Source: Dama dama
Taxonomy: Eukaryota; Chordata; Mammalia; Artiodactyla; Cervidae
Reading direction: 5' to 3'
Assembly (NCBI RefSeq): GCF_033118175.1
Contig: NC_083692.1
Coordinates: 13,079,501 to 13,143,500 of the forward strand
Length of the DNA stretch: 64,000 bases
Below are positions 56,531 to 64,000 of the stretch, in pieces. Within the stretch, counting starts at the first letter, position 1, and every line of letters begins with the position of its first letter. The position numbers were made by a program, and so were the translations under genes. Under the pieces are notes generated by a model. The model was given only the letters and a program-made list of their open reading frames with translations, had not been told where the DNA came from and did no database searches.

Positions 56531-57227
56531 CTTTTTTTGTTTTTTAAATTGTGTTATAGTCGCTTACAGTGTTGTGTTAGTGTCCGCTGTATAAGAAAAT
56601 GCCTCAGCTCTGTGTACACATACATCCCCTCCTTCTTGTTCCTCCCACCCCACCCCCACGCCTCCCCCCAGGTTATCACAAAGCACGAAGCTGAGCTCCG
56701 TGAGCTACACAGAAACTTCCAACTAGCTACCTGTTTTACACGTGATAGAACATATGTCAACGCCACTCTCCCAATTCATCCTACCCTTCCCTTCCCCCTC
56801 TGTGTCCACATGTCCCTTCCCTCTATTTCTGCCTGCAAATAGGTTTATCTGTACACTTCTTCTAGATCCCATATATGTCTGTGTTAATACATGACATTTG
56901 TTCTCTCTCTTTCTGACTTGGTTTACTCTGAATGACTGACTTGAGGTCCATCCACATCGCCACAAAAGACCCAATTTTGTTCCTTTTTATGGCTGAGTAA
57001 TATTTCATTGTATAAACTTAAAAGCTTTTATACAGCAAAGAAAAACATAAATGAGATTAAAAGACAAACCTCCAAATGGGAGAAAATATTTGCAAAGCAA
57101 GCAACTGACAAGGGATTAATCTCCAAAATATACAAACAGCTCAGGCAGCTCAATATCAAAAAACCAAACCACCCAATCAAAAAATGAGCAGAAGATATAA
57201 TTAGACACTTCTCCAAAGAGATACTTC
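56531..57227 (-). mobile_element. L1 with 5' inversion (twin priming)
   Basis: The 56531-57018 part is a minus-strand L1 3' end, from the T-rich tail through the 3' UTR up to distal ORF2 ('ggctgagtaatatttcattg' on the plus strand). The 57019-57227 part is an upstream ORF2 segment in plus orientation ('agcttttatacagcaaag', 'ggattaatctccaaaatata', 'aatgagcagaagatata'). Flanks 'tttagatca' (56522-56530) and 'tttaaatca' (57228-57236) match at 8 of 9, so both halves belong to one insertion. ORF2 sequence between the halves is missing. The element is non-functional. Confidence 0.88.
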
Positions 57228-57514
57228 TTTAAATCAGAATATATGTTTTGCAGTTTTGCTTGACTTTTGTGTAGCAACTTGAAGGGCAATGAGGAAGCAA
57301 AATATTCTATAAATACCGTGGAATTTGCTCTTAGCATTTGCTATCAAAGGAAATATTCCTAAGACTATCCTGTCCTAACTTTTATTATTGTTTTTTGAGA
57401 AAGACAAGTGCCACTAACAAGTGGTTGCCTTTCTCAGGTCACTGGCAGATACCCTGAACATGTCACAGTGAAGTTCTGCTGAATTGTTAAAATCATTAAT
57501 GTCGTACATAGTAC

Positions 57515-57640
57515 TGCCATCATTCATTCATTCACTCATTCATTCTTTTACTCATTTTCATTTCTTCAGCTAACAAATATCATTAATTTGTAACCAGTGC
57601 CAGGTATTAAGGTGGGCACGAAAATTATAAAAGCAGTCAT
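57515..57640 (+). repeat. L2-like fragment
   Basis: (ATTC)n-like 'cattcattcattcactcatt' then 'agctaacaaatatcattaat' and 'ccagtgccaggtattaaggt' follow the L2 tail layout. Confidence 0.55.
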
Positions 57641-57699
57641 GGACTATGAAAAGAACCAAAGAGAGTCAGACATCCAGCATTTTATGATATGGATCTATT

Positions 57700-57840
57700 A
57701 GTTATCAGCCTAGCAATATAGGGATAATTATTTAGCTCCTCTTGTGCTTCTATTACTTTACTGTGAAACTGTGGATAATATCATGCCTCCTCAAAAGGAT
57801 GTTTTAGAGATCAAATGAGATTATTTGAGAAAAATTTTGC
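57700..57840. repeat. MIR-like fragment
   Basis: 'tactttactgtgaaactgtg', 'ataatatcatgcctcctcaa' and 'gagatcaaatgagattattt' fit a MIR tail. Confidence 0.55.
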
Positions 57841-58161
57841 ATAGGCCACAAAATACAATACAGGTTCAGGTTTAGTTATGTCCCTCTCATATGACAATTC
57901 TAAAGAGCTTTAAAACTAATTGATGAGGAAAACCACATATACAAATAAAGAACTAACCAGACCATTAGTAAGTGCTGAATGAAAAGCTTTGTCATTAGGT
58001 TTAAGGGATTTAGAGTATGGGAAAAAGTAATTTCCAACTGGGAGAAACAAGATTTGACTTTGGCTTTGAACTACAAGTCAATGGGAGAACAAGGATATAC
58101 CAAAGAAACAAACAAAAAACATGAACAGAAACAAAGAAGTAATAACTAAAACACTCTATAG

Positions 58162-58526
58162 CAGTGGTTCCCAACCTTCTTGGCACTGGGGACTGGTTTC
58201 ATGGAAGATAACTTTTTCAAGACGGAAGAGGAGAGGGATGGTTTAAGGATGATTCAAGAGCATTACGTTGATTGTGCACTTGGGCTCCCCTGGCAGCTCA
58301 GCTGGTAAAGAATCCGCCTGCAATGCGGGAGACCTGGGTTCAATCCCTGGGTTGGGAAGATCCCCTGGAGAAGGGAAAGGCTACCCAGTCCATGTATAGT
58401 CCATGGGGTTGCAAAGAGTCGGACACGACTGAAGGACTTTCATTTTCACTTTCACTTTATTTCTATTATGACATCAACTCCACCTCAGACCATCAGGCAT
58501 TAGATCCCAGAAGTTGGGGACCCCTG
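58162..58526. repeat. hAT-like DNA transposon relic split by a SINE
   Basis: Terminal inverted repeats 'cagtggttcccaac' (58162-58175) and 'gttggggacccctg' (58513-58526) pair at 12 of 14 bases. Internal motifs 'gactggtttcatggaagata' and 'catcaggcattagatccc' belong to a widespread mammalian element. The expected 8-bp TSD is too decayed to confirm (58154-58161 against 58527-58534). Confidence 0.7.
58282..58452 (+). mobile_element. Bov-tA SINE nested in hAT relic
   Basis: Head intact ('gggctcccctggcagctcag', 'ggagacctgggttcaatccc'), but ~35 bp of the body is deleted after 'ggctaccca'. 'cactt' at 58277-58281 and 58453-58457 flanks it, and the host sequence resumes as 'cactttatttctattatg'. Confidence 0.92.
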
Positions 58527-59770
58527 ACTTATGGGTTTGAGCCATGCCTATAAGGCCCTTGGACCAGAACTCTTTCGAGCCAAGGACTGGAAGGAGTTAG
58601 GGTTGATATGTGGGTTACAAGAGCATCACAGGTTGTCTTAAAGGCAGGTTAAAGACCTGGGAAACCTTAAACAGGCCACTGAAAAATGCTAAAGCCTTTT
58701 GAAGAGAAGGGCTCAAAGGTGAGAATTATTAGATGAGTCTGGCAGGTTGTTCAGCGGAAGCTGGAGGGGAAGAGAAAAGGGAGGCAGAACCAGAGGGGAA
58801 GTCTATCACAAGAGCCAAGATGGGAGGGACTGTATTTTTTTAAGGGTATTTCATAATTTGGGAAACCAGGGATTTGCAAAGGCCAGGTGATTGGGCCACA
58901 GTCAAGTTCATTTTGGTCATAGCACCGCCCCTAAAGCTGAGCTGATTTCTGTACTCTCCACCGAAGAGGAAGAAAACTGATAGGGGAGTACCTTTCCCTG
59001 GAAAAGATGTCTTAACTAGCCTTGTGGATCAATTTTTCACAAACCTGAAAATAAGATTTATTTTTAGTTATTTTTTTGGGGAAAAAAATTGGTCAGAAAG
59101 GATTAGGCCCACATTTCTTTTCTTATACCACTCACAATCTTCCTCACTTCCATTTCATTTCACCCCCCTTCTATCCATATCCTACAATGATTGAGAGTGA
59201 TTCCTCTTGAGTTTTTTTCCTACTTTGATCAGCACCAGGAGATCTTTTTTTTAAGTCAAAGCAGAACACATCCTGAGATAAGTGAACTTCAAGAGACAAG
59301 CTTAGTGATACTCTTCCCACACACTGAAGAAACAGACAAAATGGACCAGCTATTTATAGTCATCTTCCCACGTCTAATAATCTTCCATTTAATTAGGTCT
59401 GTAAATAGCACCAGCAAATGTTCTGCGGCAGTGTGTGAGCAATCCTGGCCCCTCCTCAGAATACACCCCACCCCAGGCAGTGGAAAGGATATCTGAGTGA
59501 GTTCCACAACTAACAAAAATGCTGAGTTATGGGAGAAAGCCATAGTCTTTTGTGCTAAGGAGAAGAAATGACTGAGAATACAAAAAGATAGGCCTAACCC
59601 AATTTTTTTTGGATTACCAAATTTTTTTCATTTTGCTTTTCCACCACAATTCTAAACAATGTCAGTGATACAAAACTCTACAACTCTACTCACATAAACA
59701 AACAAACAAAAAACCACAAAATTTCTGTTGGTCAAAATTCTAACCAATTGTTGCAGACAGAGTTGAAAAT
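58527..59770. other. Unique sequence
   Basis: About 1.2 kb. Frames of 84-101 codons at 59191-59543 overlap on both strands and have no domain. Confidence 0.4.
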
Positions 59771-59836
59771 TTTTGTTGCTGTACCATGGATACTAACACA
59801 ACATTGTAAAGCAACTCTACCCTAAGGAAAGAAAAA
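59771..59836 (+). mobile_element. L1 3'-terminal fragment
   Basis: 'ggatactaacacaacattgt', 'aaagcaactctaccctaag' and an A-rich end mark the last bases of an L1. Confidence 0.6.
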
Positions 59837-60742
59837 GACACAGTTGAATTTAAAATTATATATGTAAGCTTCAAATCAACACATTTGATTACTTATTATT
59901 TAATAACCATTGTATTCTACATGGAAGATAACTGGAGAATTCCCAAATACACAATCAGTCCCCAAAATCCATGGACTCAGCTATTTGCATTCACTTGGAA
60001 AATAAGTTTAAAAAGTTCCAGAATCCTGAGCATTTAATTTAGGTGCAATTTGTGTCTCCAGTCCTGTGGTACATATTACCTTTTTGTTTAAACAATCCAT
60101 TTGAAGTAATCAGTAAGAGCACAGAGATTATGAAGACAAAAGAAAGAGAATTTGAGTTATTCAGCTCAGTCATTCTATGTGACCACCTGGAATGTTCAAC
60201 TGTGTTTTATTTGTGTCCCCTTAGTGAAATGGAGAGAATTGTGCCGTGTGATTTTTTTTTGGGGGGTGGGGGTATGAGTTCAAATTTTGGGTCTTATATA
60301 AAATAATGCCATTGAATCTGGATACTATTCTTAAAAGTGAAATGCATTCTTCTACTTTAATGGTGAGTTATTTTAAAACTAAAGAACAAACAATATCTAA
60401 TGAGAGTTACTAAATTATTAAATGCTTATTAAGGAAAAGAATTCATCACAGAGAGGAAGAAAGGAGAGAGAAGATGTTCATAAATGATTCCCACACTCCA
60501 GGGGCACCTCTGACACATAAACCCTTGGCTGAAACTGAATCAAGGGGATTTTTGTCCCTTGTAAACACATTCGTCCTGACTAAAAAGCCCCAAAGCCTTC
60601 CCTCTTCCTCTGTCTCAAGGTATGGGGGCCGTATCAGATTTCCTGTTTCTCTTATTGGGTAATGAGGGGTTGGGTGGGCCCTTGGGGCATGAGGCAGAAT
60701 GTTCAGCAAAGATCTAATTTTGCCCAAGGAAACCCCAGGGGC
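59837..60742. other. Unique sequence
   Basis: A T8/G-rich homopolymer pair at ~60253-60270. A 114-codon minus frame (60446-60790) runs into the next SINE and is discounted. The right end may belong to the LTR that follows. Confidence 0.35.
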
Positions 60743-60820
60743 ATGGGAGTCTGGAAGGCCACCGTCCATAGCGTCACAAGAGTCGGACACGACTTGGAGA
60801 CTGAACCACCACCACCACCG
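60743..60820 (+). mobile_element. BovB/Bov-A 3' fragment with (ACC)n tail
   Basis: 'gtctggaaggccaccgtcca' to 'gacacgacttggagactgaa', then (ACC)n at 60805-60819. 'aggggc' occurs at 60737-60742 and 60821-60826. Confidence 0.8.
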
Positions 60821-60919
60821 AGGGGCGTTCTGGCCTTTGCCTTCAGCCTCTGGGAGATAATCCGTGTGCCTTGGACTGTCTTACCTGAGAGGGGCTTTGT
60901 CTTTGTTTAGGGTAGGGCT

Positions 60920-61397
60920 GGCATGCCAGAAGGTCCAACTCTGGGGTCTGTGATGGGGCTGCAAGGCATGGTCACAATGTGACTTAAAGTGAGGCCTCTG
61001 GGTGACTATCAGCTCTACCTCCTGAGAAGCTAAGAGCCTGAGGTCAGCCACGTGAGCAGCGAACCATGCTTATATGGTGGAGCTCCCGTCCCCCAGCTCC
61101 CAAACAAAATAAAACTGTGGACACCAAGGTTTGGGTAAGCTTCCCTGGATAGCAATATTCAGGGCATTTGGTCACATATTAGTGAGTTAACGCTGCCTGT
61201 GACCCCACAGGGAGCGAGGAGCTGGAGAGACTGCCTGTTTGGGTTCTTGCAGGCTGCTCCGTTGGCTGATTTACTCTGTATCCCATCCTGATAATAAACC
61301 ACACAGAGGACTATAACAGCTTTCAGTGAGTTCTGTGAGTTCTCCTATGAAATTATCAAACCTGAGGGCAGTTTTAGCAAACTCCTAAACCTGCAGT
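60920..61397 (+). mobile_element. ERV-L-type (MLT2-like) LTR, 5' edge unsure
   Basis: The right half carries the order usual in MLT2/ERV-L LTRs: 'ataacagctttcagtgagtt', 'aattatcaaacctgagggca', 'ctaaacctgca'. AATAAA signals lie at 61108-61113 and 61293-61298. The element is followed immediately by a primer-binding site, so it is the 5' LTR of a provirus whose internal region I cannot follow beyond ~61420. No coding region is present. Confidence 0.6.
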
Positions 61398-61414
61398 TGG
61401 TGTCAGAAGTGGGA
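61398..61414 (+). other. Retroviral-type primer-binding site (tRNA-Leu type)
   Basis: 'tggtgtcagaagtggga' lies two bases after the LTR end. It complements the 3' end of a tRNA-Leu as I remember it ('...cttctgacacca'), the primer class of ERV-L elements. It marks the start of the lost internal region. Confidence 0.7.
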
Positions 61415-61689
61415 GCAGTCTTACAGACTGTGCTCCCTCAAACTTTTCACAGACAGATCATCCATCCTTCATCCAGAGTTGGTATGGTAACAAAATGCAC
61501 ATCGTGATTGTGCTTGGCTGTCTGAAGTTAATGGACTCCAAGCAGAGAAACATGCTTCCAGGCAAGGTGGCTGCTCTTCTATTATATACAGTATGTTATA
61601 TATTATATTAGACATTAAATTAGGGGGTGACATTGAACAGTTCTGTTGTACGAAGAGGAGCATTATACTGGCCCTGTAATAATCAAAAC
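61415..61689. other. Unassigned sequence
   Basis: May include decayed ERV-L leader. A TATA-rich run at 61580-61610. No frame of note. Confidence 0.35.
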
Positions 61690-61860
61690 CTATAAGCGCA
61701 CATCATGCTGACACCAGCAGCATCCATTCATTCATTTACTCACTCATCCAATATGCATGTCTGGGACATCCACTTTGGACCAGGATTGTACCTGAAGACG
61801 CACAGAAATAGCACGCTCTGCACTTGAGAAATTTATCATGTAACAAATCAGAAAGTTATG
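61690..61860 (+). repeat. L2-like fragment
   Basis: 'ccattcattcatttactcac' with 'ggaccaggattgtacctgaa' and 'gcacttgagaaatttatcat' follows the L2 tail layout. Confidence 0.5.
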
Positions 61861-62327
61861 TACCCACACACATTATAAAAGTATGTAGAAAGTGTGATGG
61901 TGTTTACCAAGTTCAATGTATCTAAGTTTCTAAAGGGTTGAGTCACTGACTTCAAAGGAAAAGGGATGTTTGAACTGAGTTTTAAATAATGAAGAAGCAG
62001 AAAGGCAGAAAAAGGTAAACTCACAGACAATGGTAGCAAAACAAAAACCAGTCCAAACTGAGCAATAAGAGTGCATTTGAAGGACTCAAAAATGAAGGCT
62101 GTAAAAAAAATTTAAAAATCTCCAGGTTGACTTTACTAGTTACACTGAAGACTGCTAATAGCTGAGGGTAAATAATTGCTTCATTGCTAAAGAGAATGAA
62201 GCAAAAAGCAATTGATTTTATTATGCTAAAAGGAATTTAGATGAGCTATTTGAGAGACCCTTCTTAACTGCTCGACTTGAGAACGTAGATGACTACTAGA
62301 AATTTTAGACTATGGGTTGGTTGTTGC
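61861..62327. other. Unique sequence
   Basis: Nothing recognised. Confidence 0.4.
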
Positions 62328-62455
62328 TGTTCAGTCACTGAGTCTGACTCTCTGCGACCCCACGGACTGCAGCATGCCAGGCCTCCCTGTCCTTCACTAT
62401 CTCTTGGAGTTTGCGCAGACTCATGTCCATCGAGGCAGCGACTGTCACAACTGAA
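62328..62455 (-). mobile_element. BovB LINE 3' fragment
   Basis: Minus-strand BovB end of ~125 bp ('gttgctgttcagtcactgag' to 'actcatgtccatcgaggcag'). Confidence 0.88.
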
Positions 62456-63263
62456 AACGTTCAGGATAATTTGAGAGCTGGCACTGAGCTTCCTCTGATT
62501 TGGGGATTCTGTAGAAAGTGGAAAAGGAGGGGGGAAAAAAGATAAAGCAGGATCAAGACAAAAAGTCTCTGGGATGAGTCAGAATCCAATCCACGGAGGG
62601 TTGCAGGGGGGCGGCACAAGGGAGCTTGATCAGATGGAAACTGACAGCCGGGCCAGAAGGCTGCCTTCTGTCCAACACGAGGACACAACCAGCTTCCCAC
62701 TTGCCTCTCTCCTGGGTGGAGAATCCTCTTCCTCCATCCAATTGTTCTTTAATACAAGTAAACAAATCACTATTTAAATATAGGGGTTTTCTTGCTTCCT
62801 TTTAGAAACGTGAATTTTGACATCTGTGGCCAAAATAGATGAACCTGCTCATATTATCACATTCAAAAGAAATGTTATGCTGTCTGGCTGTTACTTAATT
62901 TCTTTGCCACTCTGAGGTCTGTCTTTACTGAAGGCAAAGAGAGGAAAGGGGAGGAATATTGAGGGGAGATTTTGACCTTTGTCTAGCTTTTCCCTAAACA
63001 CATATTTGCCTACAGTTGCCAGAGATGGGTGGAAGGGAGCGTGTGTGAATAACGTCCTTGGTACCTTTGGGAAAAGGCATTTTTAATTTATTTCTGCCTC
63101 TTTCCTTACCTAGATCAAATAAGTGGATAATGCCAGAGAGACAGGAGCCATCCCAGCAGCCTGAGAGAGAAGCAATTACACATTCTTTTACGCTCCCCTT
63201 GAAATCAGCACAGATAAGAAAAAATACCATTTTGGCAGCACCTGCTGCTGCTGGTTTGGGGAC
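62456..63263. other. Unique sequence
   Basis: Short frames on both strands at 62461-62777 and 62994-63324. No domain or repeat recognised. Confidence 0.4.
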
Positions 63264-63350
63264 TTTTTTTTTTTTTTTTTGGCGGGGGGGATCTTTCTTC
63301 TTCCCAGAAGGAAAGCAAAAATAAATCTAAGTTAAAAAAAAAAAAAAAAG
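63264..63350. repeat. T-run and A-run in inverted layout
   Basis: A T18 run (63264-63281) with a G-rich end ('ggcggggggg') faces an A17 run (63333-63349) across ~50 bp, so the two can pair as a stem. It might be two independent tails. Confidence 0.7.
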
Positions 63351-63615
63351 CACCACGTGGCCAGCGGGTCAATTTTACAGCAGACTCTTGCAACAGAAGG
63401 GCTAGCGTCTGAATCATAGCTTCCCAGTTGGATTATAAATGCATGACTGCTTGAAAATAAGGACAAATGCAAATAAAAAGGAAGACCATCCTCTTCCCTT
63501 TCTACATGAAAACAACAGACACAAACCTCAGGTATTCTATTCGGACACTAGGTCAACAATTTCACTGAGGGTTAGTGATTGAAATGAGGAATTAAAAGCC
63601 ATCCGTGACATGGAA

Positions 63616-63737
63616 AATGTGAGTCGCTGAGCTGTGTATGACTGTTTACAACCCCTGGACTGTGGCCTGCCAGGTTCCTCTGCCCGTGGAATTCTCCAGG
63701 TAAGAACACTGGAGTGGGTTGACATTTCCTTCTCCAT
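63616..63737 (-). mobile_element. Bov-A part of a SINE, 11-bp TSD
   Basis: Minus strand, 5'-truncated. Flanks 'gtgacatggaa' (63605-63615) and 'gtgacacggaa' (63738-63748) differ at one base. Confidence 0.93.
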
Positions 63738-63748
63738 GTGACACGGAA

Positions 63749-64000
63749 GGGGAACTAAAATGACAGAAAAGTCTACTTCAGAGAGAAAAAACATAAGGCA
63801 CGACCCTGTGAAAGTGGAGTCCCAAGAAAAGCATGGAGCCTTTTTCCAGTTATCTATCTCCTTAAAAAAAAGAAAAAATCCAGGTTATTTGAATTTAGCA
63901 TTTTACCCTTCTCATGCATTTCTCCCTTTTGTCTGATGCCATTTCAGCTTCTTCTTTCTTTTTCTTTCCTCTGAATCAATCCTCTCCCCTTCGCCACTGC
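63749..64000. other. Unique sequence to window end
   Basis: Pyrimidine-rich end. Nothing recognised. Confidence 0.4.

Overview
This window is ruminant nuclear DNA, most likely from a bovid. The evidence is the repeat content. BovB (RTE-type) LINE fragments, Bov-tA/Bov-A SINEs with tRNA-Glu-like heads and BovB-derived tails, CHR-type cetartiodactyl SINEs and ruminant L1 3' ends all occur together, over a layer of older mammalian repeats (MIR, L2, MLT1-like and ERV-L-like LTRs, MER5-like and hAT-like DNA transposons). The species cannot be fixed from this alone.

I find no host protein-coding gene, rRNA, tRNA or snRNA gene that I can support. The window reads as intergenic or intronic. The only long open frame is the reverse transcriptase of a decayed BovB copy (1854-3180, minus), which has lost a catalytic aspartate. 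One other frame, 35220-35576 plus, looks protein-like, lies outside any repeat I recognise, and deserves a search.

Layout. 0-9.3 kb: L1 tail, long BovB, an inverted duplication of a MIR-plus-CHR cassette (4896-5824), an MLT1-like LTR, and a second BovB with target-site duplication (TSD). 9.3-19 kb: a 59-bp alternating pyrimidine-purine tract (10066-10124), several Bov-tA and BovB fragments, a CHR SINE that appears to carry a 3' transduction, a dimeric Bov-tA, and a CpG-rich patch. 19-30 kb: ancient repeats (MER5-like, L2, MIR) interrupted by Bov-tA, plus a conserved-element-like stretch (24541-24770). 30-42 kb: two long BovB fragments, several L1 3' ends, a trimeric Bov-tA array with Pol III boxes, and the unassigned frame. 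42-52 kb: old L1, DNA-transposon and MIR remnants, with AT-rich SINE-poor stretches around a BovB that has a 16-bp TSD. 52-64 kb: BovB end fragments, an L1 with a twin-priming inversion (56531-57227), an hAT relic split by a Bov-tA, and an ERV-L-type LTR followed by a tRNA-Leu-type primer-binding site.

Nothing here works as an operon or pathway. The biology visible is the history of retrotransposition: L1-type machinery mobilising itself, BovB mobilising itself and probably the Bov-A/Bov-tA SINEs that share its 3' end. Repeat family names are assigned from recognised motifs, not from a database search. Edges are accurate to a few bases where a TSD is given and to about 10-30 bases elsewhere.
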